Positions 41,171-53,131 are shown, counted from the first letter of the stretch. The stretch: DNA of 55,779 bases from Actinomortierella ambigua (GCA_016098155.1 JAAAJB010000188.1:1-55779), one strand, 5' to 3'. A program made the numbers and translations. Notes: a model not told the origin generated them from the letters alone.

Positions 41171-44100
41171 TTACAGAATACCATTGGAGTAGTACTGGAA
41201 GGTATCGTACAAACGCGTAAACACGTTACAGCAACTGCTGATGATCAACTTGTCGATAAAGTCCTCAGCCTGCGCCTCCGTCATGTTGAGCACCAGTCGG
41301 TCGCGCACCGCCTGCGCCGCGTTCTCATACTGAAAGCATGGCAGCTTTGAGTCCTTGGACATCATGTCGATCAACAGCACAATGTTCTCCGTATGCTTGC
41401 GCACCGCCATGAATGCCTTCTTGATCAGAACCTTGAACTCTGCAAACTTGTCGCTGCCCACACCTCCCAGGACATCGATATATTCTTGCGGCAGTTTGAA
41501 GGGGGCCATCTCAAAGCCGACAGAGCCAGGCGAATTCGACAACATGAAGCCAAAATCAATATGGATAATGTGGCCATCCGTGTCCACCAAAATGTTGCCG
41601 TTGTGTCGATCGCGGATCTGCAGCACATATGAAATGACCGAGTATGCCGCCAGACTCCTCATAAAGTTGTCCTGTGCCTTGAGATAGCGTTCGCTAGAGG
41701 GATCTCCAAACTTTTGCTGAAAGTAGTCGTACAGCGTGTACACCACACCGACCTGGTTCAGGCGTCGCGCATAGGCATCCTTCTTGATCGAGTGGATCGA
41801 CATGGTGTTGCGTAGAGTCTCGATCAATCCCGAGTTGTCCGACGTCACCAAGATGCGCATGTTGGTCACCCATACATCCACTTCTGCCCGCTCCCAGATC
41901 CAGCCAATCTCGCGAATCAGCTGGCACGCCAACTGTTCCTGTCGCAGATCGGCTCCTTGTTTGACAATCACCGACAGCAACTGCCATGACGGGAGGTGGC
42001 CATATGGCGACGTACGACGAATGCGCTCCATCTTGTCCTCCCACTCTTCCGCAAACACAGCCGCTATAAAGTTTCAGAAAGAAAAGGAACTAGAGGTTAA
42101 AAAGAAAAGAAAAGAAGAGAGTGGCATGTCTGAAGCGCGTCAGATTCAAAGACCCTCCTCTTTTTTTTTTGTCGACAACATAGACATACCACTTGGATCG
42201 TCCGTGTTGACATTGGCCATAACCTTCCGCTCATCTTCCAGCATCTCGCTTCCGGCGCCCTCGCCACCACCACCTCCGACGCCACTGCTGACACCCTCGA
42301 CCTTCATCCGCTGCATGCGCTGCTCCTCCAATGCCATCATCTCCCGGATGATCCTCGCCCGGATCTCCTCCACCGACGTTGCCTTGGCCTTGATGCTCGA
42401 CCGCGACTGATGGCTCGTCCGCGTGTTGCCGTTCGCGTTCGCCAGTTGGTTGGCTTGTTGTTGGTTCAGCTGGGCCAGCATCACAGCCGCCGTTCGCATC
42501 TTCTCCGCAAAGTCATCAGCACTGTTCGACGCTCGTCGCCGCATGACCGTCTGCATGTACGCCTCGTTCGACTTTGAGTGCGGCGCTGCTACCACGCTAC
42601 TGGGCTTGGGGCTCTTTGCTCTGCCAGGGATGGGCGATCCTGGAGGTGAGATCATGGATGAATCCGTCGAGATTTCCGTAGCTGATGGGACGGGCCGCTC
42701 GGCACCGTTTGCTGATGCTGCATCGTCGCCGTTCTCGCCGTTGTCCTTGGACTCTTCCACTGAAATCTTTGGTGCAGCGCTGGTGGCCGTGGTAGTAGTG
42801 ATCGACTCGTCTGCAGAGTCCTTGGGAAGAACATTCTCCAGAGAAATGGATCCATCCTTGTCCATCTCGGCTCCGCTGGTGGTGACGGTGGTGGCCTCGC
42901 TCTCGGATGCATGTTGTTCATCGTCTGACTCGCTCTGAACGCTGCTTCCTGCCTCGGCCGCCGATGATACTTCCGACTCTTCTTTGTCTTCTTCTTCATC
43001 CTCGAGTGGGTCGCGTCGCAATGCTCGAATCTCTTCGACGCTCATGTCCGTTTCCAGAACTTCGACTTGTAAAAGATATGGTACCTAGAGTTGTGATGAA
43101 TTATTAAAGGTATGCGTCGTTAGGACACATCGTCATAATGTGACCAGCCGAGCCGAGCGCCAGAGAGCGGCTCACCATTTTTGTTTTGTTTTTTTGAACA
43201 AAGGAACAAAAAGGAAAGAAAAAAAAGACATACTCGGTCGGCAGAGTTTAGGACGACTGCGTCCTGTGGTGGGATGCGAACAACACGATGGTGATGTGGG
43301 TTCTCGATGGTGGCACGACACCACAACGGGATACAAATCTCGGCCGGCAGATTATGATTCAGCAGCGTCAGCTCCGCCCTCAGTGCGCTCAATCGCGCAG
43401 GCTTGGGAACAATGACCAGTCGCGTTGCAATATCCTCCAGCGCCAACAAAAACTGCATCTCCGAGTGGAAATACGACCGACGTGCAATCTGACTCGACGC
43501 CGACGATGAAAGTCCCCCTTCCAGTGAATCCCGATCCGAATGCGCCACACTCACTGGCGACGACGATGCAATCGTATCATGACTCCTTCGCGATGCCGCC
43601 GTCGTGAAATGTTCACGCTTCAACTTGAACGCATGTCCCGCTCGTAGATCCTCCAGGGATGGTGAGCTGGTCATGTGGCCGCGCTGAAGGGACGCCATGG
43701 CGCCGGCGCTAATGATAGGTGATGCTAGTGGGGAGTCACGCCCCGTCATCGGGTCTTGCTTGCCACTGGGTGTCGACCGGCCACTCGCTTGTGGCGAGAC
43801 CGCAATGGCTGCTACTGATGCTGCTGTTGCTGTTGTTGCTGTGGTCGATGTTACATTGTGTAAAGAAGGTGAGGGCTGTTGTTGCAGCTGCGGCTGTGGT
43901 TGCGGCTGTGGTGTGAGCGGCAGCGGAGGTAGTGGTGAGGTACTCGTCGAAATTTTTGGGGTAGAGGCCGAGGTTGTATGGTCCTGAGCATCGTCGTCGT
44001 GTCCGTCCAGGATGCCACTCTGGCTAAATGCCCGTGGTCGACGTCCCTGGGCAATGGCAAGTTGACCAGAGTTCTTACTCATTAGAGGTTGTCCCACGGC

Positions 44101-45711
44101 GGCTAGCATGACACCCATGCCAACCATGGCAGAAAAGATGTTCTCCTTAACCTTGGGAACGCCATTCCTATTGAGGTGATCGTCGTTCTCATCCGGTGAC
44201 TCTGTAGCAAATACGATCGCCTGGACTTTGTTGAACACTCGCTTGCAGAGCTTGAAAGACGGTGTATTGGGTGTTGAAGCCAGGTCCGACGTGTATGCTT
44301 GAAGGTACCATAAGGTCTAGAGAGAAAGAGTGTCGAGAGCACCAGCACCGTGTGAGTTAAATGCGATGATTTTCTCTTCTTCTTTGATCCTCTCCGTGGT
44401 TTGGGCTCCTATTCTTCAGGAATATCCGTGCATTGTCCTTTGAGTGTTCTCTGGGTACTTTTGTCTTTTTCTTTTTCGTTCTCTCTTTCTCACCCATGTA
44501 CTCTGCGTAGGCGAATCTTTGGAATGGGATCCAGCCTGGCTGCACTCTACTCCTAAAGTTTCGACTCCTGTCTCTGCGTACCTCCCGTCGATCCTGTGTC
44601 GTCTCCTTTGCTACTGCCCAGGAAAAAAAATGGCGGAGATGCTGTCGAATAGGTATCAGACATGCTGGATGTCTTATCGTCTACTTGCTGTGGGTGGTAG
44701 AGTCGGTGCCATGCGAGGAAACTGTCTCTGCTCGCGCTCTCTCTCTCTCTCTCACTCTCTCTCACACACTCTCTCTTTCGATGAAAGAGCGTTTCTTGGC
44801 TGCATGGAAGCTCCTTCGGATCATTTCTCTTTGTCCAAGCGAAGGGAAGGGTAAACGTGCCTCGCTTGCCACTTTAGTGAACACTCCCTCTCCTCAGCCC
44901 TAACCCTGGTCCCACGCCTTTGTCCCAGCGCGAGGAATGGTAGACCACGAGAGTTATCGAGTCGAAAGCTGTGGTACTGGCCGTTTTCCCAACCCAACCC
45001 AACCCAACCCAACCCTCTCCTTCTCTGACTTTCTCCACGGGGGTTTCTGGAGGGTTGGATGTCTTTGTTTCGCTTACCAAAATAGCAATATGAGAAGAAG
45101 TGTGGCATCGATCCAGGATGAAGTTCTCTAGCGCAACAGACTCTGACGGCCGGCTGATCAACAAATGCCTACGTGCAGCCAATAGAGAGAATGTTAAAAA
45201 AAAAAGGTCTGCCATTCAAGAGCGGAGGGTCCGGGAATGTTCCAGTGGGCGAGGACATGGTTGGTCATCCTTGGAGCTCTGTTGACTCTTTGCTGAACTG
45301 GCGAGCCAGATGGGGGGGGGTGTGATGCAGCCGCGTCTTTTGGGTCCATGTGCCTAGCGTTCACACGCTGTGAGCCATTCTGCTGCCCGTGTCCCTTGCC
45401 TGCTTGGTGTGTTGTGTCGTGCTCTCCAGCGTGTCATCCCACTTGTAGTTGATTGTCCTTGCCTCTACTGTCTTGTCAGCATGCATGCATGCCTGTGCAT
45501 ACTCATCATCCACGGAAACAAAAAAGGCTTACACCAACTGAGGCAGGAAGAACTCAATCTCATCGAGTGGGAACTTCTTGAGTTCATTGCAAAGATAATG
45601 CTGGATTCCAACGGCATCCGGGTATTTGAAGAGGTAGGAGACGGCAATCCAGGCATTAAAGAATTCCGACTTGAAGAATCGCAACAGCAGCTGGTTGCCA
45701 GAGTTCATCAT
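41171..45711 (-). CDS. Phosphatidylinositol 4-kinase, Pik1/PI4KB type
   Basis: Makes PI4P at the Golgi. Exons 45711-45533, 45168-45078, 44316-43234, 43084-42190 and 42063-41171 give 1046 aa (yeast Pik1 1066). The N-terminal helical region reads YLFKYPDAVGIQHYLCNELK, then FPLDEIEFFLPQLVHLLI, then LWYLQAYTSDLAS, parallel to Pik1. A Pik1-specific middle part (MQFLLALEDIATRLVIVP) and a long Ser/Thr/acidic linker follow. The catalytic domain contains LQIRDRHNGNILVD (about 895-910) and IIHIDFGF (about 915-922). The start is the first Met (MMNSGNQLLL); an extra 5' exon, perhaps within 46049-46258, cannot be excluded. Introns 1 and 2 are long (364 and 761 bp). Confidence 0.92.
44988..45015 (-). repeat. 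(AACCC)n array, complement of the GGGTT array
   Basis: CCC followed by five AACCC units on the + strand, so the minus (sense) strand of PIK1 intron 2 carries GGGTT repeats about 60 bases after the 5' splice site at 45077. It matches the pentamer found at 19.3 kb. Confidence 0.85.
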
Positions 45712-46828
45712 CTTGAAAGTCCCGTCCGTCTTTATCCACCTTTTTTCGTTGTAAAGGGTCGAGCGAAATGAATGAGAGGGGCGGGCTGCGTTCCCTTTCT
45801 GGCTACAAGTAGGGGAGAGGGGGAGGGTAGGGGAGTGTGCGCGAGACAATGGCCGTTGTCGGTCTTGTGGGAGGAAGAAGAGGAGGAAGAGGAAAAGGAG
45901 GGCGGGGTGAAGGAGAAAGGGCGGTGGATGAGGAAAGGGGAAGGAGACAATTGTCGATGATTGCGGGATGATGGAGATTTGCACCTGAAAGTGGAAAGTA
46001 GAGAGTGACTGAGGAGCAAATAAAAAGTGGACACAAACCACCCAAAGCCTATTCCTCCCTTTCCTCTGTGAGTAGATAAACTTCTTCCCTAACCTCTACC
46101 GCCTCATCCTCTTCCTCTTCTTTCTCCTCTTCTGGATCATGGCTGGCAGGAGCTGGCCATGTTGCGTTGGATTGAGTTTTCTGAGCAAATGTTATGGTGG
46201 TGCTGCACTGGACGTGTTGATCGCCTACGGTAGGTGCATCGATCATGTTGAACAACAATGCCTCGACCAGCCAGAGCCTGCTTCTTCCTCCCCTCTGGCA
46301 ACTCTTCTCTCATGTGTCAGATCGATCGAGGGATAGTTTTCTCCCGATGCACACGACCCGGTGCCCAGCGAGTCTACCGGGCGGCGAAGAAAGGAAGGGA
46401 AGAGAGGGATGTGTCTGTCTTGGTGGCAACCTCTCTTTCTTCCATTCAGATTACATAAACGAGAAAAGGGAGGGCGAGGGTTATGTGCTGCCATGCTTCC
46501 ACGTAGTTGAAACAACAAACAATACACCACGTATTGTATGCAATGCAAAGGGCCGCATGGGAGCAAGGCGACAGGGACGGGGCGGGATAGGCCCGATCGT
46601 GTCTGCACATTATTATGCGCAATGGCAAACAAGTGAGGATGGAGAGTTTCACTTCTGCACAAAGCTACAGACACCCTTCATAGACCAAGGACAAGATAGA
46701 CCCACTAACCACAACCCTTTTCATCCGCGTGACAAAATTAAAAAAAAAAGTAGGCATAGGCAAAAAACAATGGGTATATTTTCGATGGTCACTATTGTTT
46801 GAGGCAGAGCTACCACGGTGGTGTTTGT
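45712..46828. other. PIK1 upstream / RPL7 downstream region
   Basis: About 1.1 kb. GA-rich tracts lie near PIK1 (45780-45960). A minus-strand open frame at 46049-46258 with an acidic run might be a PIK1 5' exon, but it lacks a convincing donor. Nothing else is recognised. Confidence 0.4.
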
Positions 46829-46834
46829 TTTATT
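46829..46834 (-). promoter_or_regulatory. Poly(A) signal of RPL7
   Basis: AATAAA on the minus strand about 83 bases after the RPL7 stop codon. Confidence 0.5.
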
Positions 46835-46916
46835 TGCAGAAAAAGAAACAAAAGGTAGAAAGAAAACGACCATTCACTTCTCGTTCAAGAAAAACGCTTT
46901 CCTAGGGAAAAGCGCT

Positions 46917-49133
46917 TTAGATCATCTGGCGGAGGAGGGCGTTGATCTTGTCCTCACGGTTGCCAGAGTCACCACCCTCAATGAAGTGGCGGACCTTCTT
47001 CTCGGACCAACCGCCGGTGGGGTTGGACAGCTTGAAGGGCCACAGGAAGTTGTTGGCCTGCTTGAAGTTCTTGCCAACGGTGAAGATCTCGTGGATGAGA
47101 TCCTCAACGCAAATGATGCCGAACTTGCCGAGCTCCTTCTCGATGATCGAGTTGTCGGTCAAGGGGATGCGCTGCTTGTTGACCTTGGCATATCCGCGCT
47201 TGTAGATCAGCTCACGGACGGTCTTCAGGTTGGGCTGGCCGTAGGCAACGAAGGGGTTGACCAGCTGGAGCATCTCAGTGGTGGCCTTGGTCAGACGGAC
47301 GAAGGTACCGTTGTTGATCTGGAGAAGACGGAGGAGCTGGAGAACCTTGCGGGGCTTGGGGGCAATGTGGTTGATACCCTTGATGCGGATGACGAAGGCG
47401 AGCTTGGGCTGGGCAGGGACGTAGAAGTTGCCCGAAGCCTTGGCCTGGCGACGCAGACGGATCTCATCGCGCTCCTTGGCACGGTACTCGCGGACGTACT
47501 GGTCAGCACGCTTGAAGATGACCTTGCGAGCAGCCTTGCGGGCCTGTTGTTTTCAATGAATAGAAAAAAAGATTCGTTCATTGCATGGTTAGCAACAAAA
47601 ATCTTTTGATACCAGATATACAACAATAAACATCAAAACAGCGGTTGTTTCGATGGTTTGTTATCAGCCCCGAAAGATGGTATATTGTAAGCAGCATCGC
47701 CTCAGCTAGCTACAGAGTGCCGAAAGCATGTCATCATAAAAAAACCATGAAACACCAAAGGAAATAAAAAAAAACTCCACAAAAATAACAAATACATACC
47801 TTGCGGGCAGCGGCATCGGCAACGCGCTTCTCAGCGGCGGCCTTCTCCTGGGTCTTGCGCTTCTTCAAGAGGGTCTCGGGGACGAGGACTTGCTCAAGGG
47901 AGGGGGTGGTGGTACTATAACGTTGGAATCACAGACAAAAAAAAAGACAAGAAAACGGATGTCATTAGGACGGGATGATTTCGTCGGACTGCCACAACTT
48001 TTTGTCATTGCGAGAAGTGCACAAGAATAGGAAGAGTAGCGGAACAAAGTGAAGCGAGGAAGGCGAAATGAACCAATGAAGGACAGAAAACTTGTCAACG
48101 TAGAGATCAAAGAGCAAAGAGTAGGAAGAAAGGGAATCCAGACGCCAACTGGAGACAGAAACTTCACTACCAAACTCTAGATCGTACAGCCAAGCATCCC
48201 CCCTTCAATAGCCCAAGACCTTTTGCCTCTCAGTTTCACAATGGCGCACTCAGCCTCATCCAAGACACGATGCTCACAAGAGATGAAAAAGTAGCGAGTT
48301 GACATCCGACGATATGGTTTTCATTGGAGTTGAGCATTTTTGATTGAAACGTTGGATTGCCTTTCCTTCTGTGCAATGCCTTTTGCCCAATCACGAAACA
48401 AGAAGGACATGCACAGGCGGGAGCGTTGCCAACAGGGATCAAAGAGTGTTTTCTGGTATCCATGGAGATGGAGAAAACAAGGATGCGCTCAACACACAAC
48501 AACTATCCCCAGCACATGTTTGTTCTCTAGAACAGAGAAAAACGGCCGAGAGTACGACTCGACAGTTAACAAGTGACTAGGAGAGCACGGCCACGAAAGC
48601 ATACCACCAAGGGATATGGAAGCCACCACGGCGTTCCTTTAGACTCCCTGGCTACTGCCTTACGACCGCGAGCTCATCCTGATCAACTTGCTGTCGAGTC
48701 ACAGAATGCATTTAAAGTGAAAGGCAGATGATGAAGAAACTCCATCCCGATGCACAAAGGGCAACGTCCTTAACACTCAATTCCTCGAGACAACGCCTAG
48801 TCATATAGCAAAGGAAGGCTGACAAGCGCTCCCTGCACCGAGACGTATGGCGTTGCTTATAGCTCGAGACGAAGACGAATAATGACAACCGTCAAGACTG
48901 GAAGGAAGAGTTGGTCCAACACAAGAGGTGATCCAACGCAGCAGGGATCAAGGAATGAGCCTCATGATTCAAAGACAGAGAGTCGATGGAGAGAGAGAGG
49001 ACGATTCATCCTGATGCACCAGCGAACGATGGGAGTTGCCTCTGTGGTAGGGTCCTTTCTGTCCGTGCGCCAGCTTGGTTGGATGGGGTGGGTGTGATGG
49101 TCGAATGTTGGATCCTGGCACCTACGAAGCCAT
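46917..49133 (-). CDS. 60S ribosomal protein L7 (uL30)
   Basis: Exons 49133-49126, 47914-47800 and 47543-46917 give 249 aa, matching the family length. The basic N-terminal helix ([20 protein letters not shown]) is followed by [57 protein letters not shown] and the C-terminal [20 protein letters not shown], all typical of L7. Exon 2 needs an upstream ATG exon of phase 2. The only good candidate found is an 8-nt coding exon, ATGGCTTC, with donor GTAGGT at 49125, giving [11 protein letters not shown]. Exons 2 and 3 are secure; exon 1 is likely but not proven. Intron 1 is 1211 bp and intron 2 is 256 bp. Confidence 0.9.
47915..49125 (-). other. Long first intron of RPL7
   Basis: A 1211-bp intron after an 8-nt coding exon. 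Its base composition is mixed, unlike the T-rich short introns nearby. In yeast, RPL7 introns host C/D-box snoRNAs. I looked for box C (TGATGA) and box D on the sense strand and found only weak GGATGA-type sites without a partner, so no snoRNA is called. Confidence 0.55.
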
Positions 49134-49329
49134 GGCAGACAAATTGTGAAAGAGGAGGAATTCAATTCTTCTCAGCGTGCATCCCTTTTTGACCCTTCTC
49201 GAAAAAAAAAAGCAGGCCCAGAGATGGATGGATGAATCAAAACAGCACAAATTTTTTCCGTAGTAAACGCGATTAAATGATATTCCACGATCCGCAGCTT
49301 CGGCCGAGATTTCCGCTTCTCTGGCTACA

Positions 49330-51192
49330 CTACTCGAGGATGTCAAGTCGCTCTCTCGCGTAAATGTCTCCCTGATCGGCCGCCTTGCGGTACCATTGGA
49401 TAGCTTGCTGAGTGTCTTTGACCACGCCAAGTCCGTTCCCATACATCCATCCTAGGCTGTTTTGCGCCGCTGAATCCCCTTGATCAGCCGCCTTGCGATA
49501 CCACGAGACTGCCTGGACAAAGTCTTGCATAACCCCACAGCCGTTCTGGTACATCCATCCAAGATTGTTCTGCGCCGCTGCACACTTTTGCTCTGCCGAC
49601 TTGCGGTACCATGCCACAGCCTTGTCATAGTCCTGTTCAACTCCATAGCCCTTCCGGTACAACACCCCAAGGCTGTTTTGCGCCTCTGCATTTTCTTGTC
49701 CAGCTGACTTGCGGTACCAAAAGACAGCCCTGTCGTAGTTCCGCTGTACACCGTATCCGTTCTCGTACATCCACCCAAGGTTTTTCTGCGCCTCTGCGTT
49801 CCCTTGCTCGGATGCCTTGCGATACCACAATGTCGCCCGACCGTAATCAAGTCCGACCCCAAAGCCGCTCTGGTACATCCATCCAAGATCTTTCTGTGCT
49901 AATGGGTGGCCTTTCTCGGCTGCCTGCTGCATCCAATGCACTGCCATTGTGGGGTTCTTCGACGCGCCGTAGCCAGTCATCAAGTAGCTTCCAGTCCTGT
50001 ACTGCGCTTCAGTGGACCCAAGGACCGCCGCCCGGAGGTACCACTTGAACGCCTCTGTGCTGCTCTGGTCGACTCCGATGCCCTTGTCATACCTTTCGGC
50101 CAGCGCTTCCTGTGCCTTTGAATCGTCAGCGCTAGCCCTTGTCAAAAGCTCTCGGCCCTCGTCGTCTAGCCGAGCGACGAGAATACTCGCATCTGCCGTG
50201 TTCTCTCTCGACGATAACGAAAATCCCAAACTCATATTGGAAATGGATAGGCTTAGAGTGGCCAAGTGGCGTCCATGGCCATTTCCAATCTCAGGTCCGT
50301 CCTCGCCGTCGTCGTCTAGAATGACCATCTCGTCCGCCTCAGGCCGCTTGTCGGGATCCTGATCCCAGCACAGCTCGACCCATGTTCGGTAGTCGAGCGG
50401 AGTCTCATCCGGCAGGACCTCACGTTCACCACTTTTGACAAGACTCATCACGGTGTAGTTGTCGAGCTGTTCCTGAAACGGAGTCGTACAGTTGGCAGCC
50501 AACTCCCACATGACCATCCCTAGAGCAAACATGTCGGATTTGGTCGAATACTTTGGTCTAGCCCTGAAGAGCTCGGGAGCCATCCAACGAGTCGTTCCCT
50601 TGGCGGAAGAGGTAGACCTGGATATCGAGCGAACCTTGACGGTGGCCAAGCCAAAGTCGCAGAGTTTGACCTCCATGTGGCGTGTGAGAAGCACATTCAT
50701 GCTCTTTAGGTCTCGGTGGAGAACATCCTTGTGATGGATGTAGGCCAGTCCCTGCGTCACCTCCTGGGCGATGCGTGTCTTGGTTGGCCAATCTGCCACG
50801 CGTTGGTTCTCGATCGCTCGCTGGAGACTACCTCCCTCGGCGTAGTCCATGATGAGGACAAGATGCCCATCGTGGTAGGCAGTGCCAAAGAACTGAATGA
50901 TATGGCGATCGACTAGGCGCTGCAATATCTCCGTCTCGTGCTGGATGGCCGACGTTTGACGCACTTCATCGCTGACCACGGGAAACTTTTTGATGGCGAC
51001 CTTGCGCCCCTCCCACTGGGCTTGATAAACCTGGCCATACGCTCCACTGCCAATGTAAGAGCCAACAACCAGAGTAGACTAGGCATACGTGGAAGAGAGA
51101 ATAGGTGAGGAGCTCCAGTCAGAAAACACTATGCTTCACCTAGAGTACTTTGACACGAAGGATATATACGATGAACGTAAAGGGGTCGTACC
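49330..51192 (-). CDS. TKL-type protein kinase with Sel1 repeats
   Basis: The main exon 51078-49330 encodes 582 aa. The kinase domain reads GSYIGSGAYGQVYQAQWEG, VAIKKF, HRDLKSMNVLL, CDFGLA and GTTRWMAPELF, so all catalytic residues are present and the enzyme should be active (tyrosine-kinase-like family). After a linker come seven Sel1 repeats of about 36 residues (pattern AQ..LGWMY..G.GV..D...A..WYRKAA.QG), a scaffold for protein contacts. An upstream exon ending ...KDPQYM at 51192 (donor GTACGA) joins in phase, but its start codon is not found; the conserved frame runs back to about 51330. Such Sel1-kinases are expanded in Mortierellomycotina and Glomeromycotina. Role unknown, probably signalling. 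Confidence 0.85.
49345..50110 (-). repeat. 108-bp coding tandem repeats (Sel1 array)
   Basis: Seven tandem copies of about 108 bp, one per Sel1 repeat, with clear DNA similarity between neighbouring copies in the WYRK and GWMY codons. This suggests recent unit duplication. Confidence 0.75.
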
Positions 51193-51332
51193 ATATATTG
51201 CGGATCCTTCAAGAGAGACTGTAATGTAATCCGTGACCTCAATGGTGAAATGAGTGTGTCATTGCGAGGAGAGATGTGGCAGAGCAAAGAAGAAGAAGAA
51301 AAAAAGGGGGGGTATTCGGCTTTGCCCCCATG
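51131..51332 (-). repeat. Kinase 5'-end duplication, copy A
   Basis: This segment spans part of intron 1, exon 1 and upstream sequence of the Sel1-kinase gene. It is similar along almost its whole length to a segment at 54.9-55.07 kb in the same orientation, with several indels (for example extra bases around the CGGATCCTTC stretch). Confidence 0.8.
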
Positions 51333-51710
51333 CCGTCTATGGCAGCAAGGGCGCTATTCAGATGCGTACAAGGAAAGACTGGTGAATAGAGGTTGGCACC
51401 GTGTCATGGGCGTTTCTTAATATAAGAGATGCCCGCCAGTACAATGGCTATCCAAAGATGCGCTCAACTCAAGAACCCTTTGCTCGAGGGTCAGTGAGAT
51501 ATCAGGACCCCAAAGCATGCTGTTTCTCAAAGCCTGTCGCGAGGTTTTGAGCAGTGTCAGAACAAGCTCTCCTCAAATCTAACGCGTGTGAAATGGAACC
51601 ACAGCCATTCAGGTACTGAACGACAGGAATAAGTATTCGCTCTGTATATCAACGGAGGCTGAGAGAAACAACGGTTCACTGAAAGGATACGGTAGAAGGA
51701 GAGAGAATCT

Positions 51711-51768
51711 GCGATTGTGTGCGAGTGTGTGTGTGGTGTCGTGCACGCGTTTCCCCACCCCGTCTTGG
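51711..51768 (+). repeat. Direct repeat flanking the hairpin, left copy
   Basis: About 58 bp beginning GCGATTGTGTGCGAGTGTGT and ending in a CCACCCCGTCTTG-like stretch. It recurs in the same orientation at 51949-52007 with roughly 85% identity by eye. Confidence 0.8.
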
Positions 51769-51787
51769 AATCGACCATCGTTCTTGG

Positions 51788-51943
51788 CTCTTCGTGATGT
51801 AATGTGGGCTGTGGACAATGGATATAGCTTTGGTTTGGGAGATTATAAAAGAGAATGCCATCAGCATTTGCCACCATGGTATTCACCTTTATAATCTCCC
51901 AAACCTACATCCATCGTCCACAACACACAATAATTCACGAAGA
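51788..51943. repeat. Long imperfect inverted repeat (hairpin)
   Basis: Arms 51788-51856 (starting CTCTTCGTGATG) and 51884-51943 (ending CACGAAGAG) are reverse complements with scattered mismatches and one small indel. The best block is GTTTGGGAGATTATAAA against TTTATAATCTCCCAAAC. The loop is about 27 bases. A transcript would fold into a stem of about 60 bp. Confidence 0.85.
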
Positions 51944-51948
51944 GCGGT

Positions 51949-52007
51949 CGATTGCGTGCGAGTGTGTGTGAGATGTCGTGCACACGTTTCCCTCCACCCT
52001 GTCTTGC
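51949..52007 (+). repeat. Direct repeat flanking the hairpin, right copy
   Basis: Same sequence and orientation as the copy at 51711-51768, directly to the right of the hairpin. The inverted repeat is thus nested inside a direct repeat. Confidence 0.8.
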
Positions 52008-53131
52008 TTTTGTGGGAAGTGCAGGAGAGACTGGTCCAAAAAGTCGCAGGGCCAATATTTTTTTACAATAGGGATTTCAATTGAGTAAACCTTCCCCTGG
52101 AGGGGGATTTTTCCCTGCACACCATGTCGAGCTTCATTCCGTCGAATTCAATACAGTCTTTTCCCTAGAGACCTACAGGTGTCAACCCCCCCCCCCGCCG
52201 CCACGTCGAGTGCAAACAGCAAATTTTCGTACCTACCAAGAGCACCGGTACGGTGTTTTTGGTCGCATGTAGGAATGCTCGTGTGGCTAACCACATAGCC
52301 CCCAGCCGACATAGTAGGTGACATTTCAGGCTCCAGCGTCATTTCTCACAAGATCCAGATATATGACAGGGCTTTTCTCCCCACCCCCACATGCCTGATA
52401 CCATGTGACATATGGATCCCTTGAAAACAGCGGCAATGCAGTGTTGAGTACACTAATCTTGGTAGACACGGACCAATTTCGTGGTCCGTACCAGCAGTAC
52501 ACTTTGGCCATCTGCTGGTAAAAAATGTCGGAACGCACCCCTGTACCAAAGGTACCCCAGAGTTGGTACACATTCCCGGATAAAGCGAATACACGCCAAA
52601 AAAAATTGTTCGTGAATCTGGTCCCTTCTGAAAAACTTCTCAGTGCAATGGCAAAGGTATCATCCTCTGCTGCATCGTTATTGAGACTCACCACTTCATT
52701 TTCACGATGTCTCGAATATATCGACTCGGACCCGAGGATGTAGCCCTGTTTTTGGGCATTTCGATCATGCACAGCGCCGTGTCGCCAAAGCCCTTACACA
52801 ACTCTCACACCTATGGTGTGCCGCATCTGAACTTGTGCTCCCAGTGACGAGCTGCGTTGACTGATCGCATAATCCTGCATCCGTGTAGCTCAAAAGGTGC
52901 ATAAACACGGGGTGGGACTCGATGTCGTAGAAAAGCATGCAGACCTCGAAGGATGCATAAAGAATGTAGATTCAATGGCAGTAGCGTGAGTCGTCATTTT
53001 CGATCCTAGATGTATAGACGATGCGTGAAAGGCGAAAGAATAGTGGGTGCCTTGTATGAATATTTTCGTAGGCAGTGAGCTGAATAGCACCAAAAGCACC
53101 GTGCTGCACTCTTGGTAGGGTACGCTTCTTC

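Noticed and set aside
46049..46258. Acidic 69-codon ORF as PIK1 first exon
   Set aside because: It would be plausible by position, but no consensus donor joins it in phase to the exon at 45711. Kept only as a possibility.
46245..46802. 185-codon + strand ORF between PIK1 and RPL7
   Set aside because: Mixed low-complexity composition and no domain; it runs into the RPL7 3' flank. Probably chance.
48725..48830. Perfect box C (ATGATGA) with a CTGA about 85 nt downstream on the + strand
   Set aside because: It is antisense to the RPL7 intron, the terminal stem does not pair, and D'/C' boxes are absent. Not called a snoRNA.
52326..52772. 148-codon minus-strand ORF
   Set aside because: No family signal, no signal peptide, no splice support, and it lies in a repeat-rich region.
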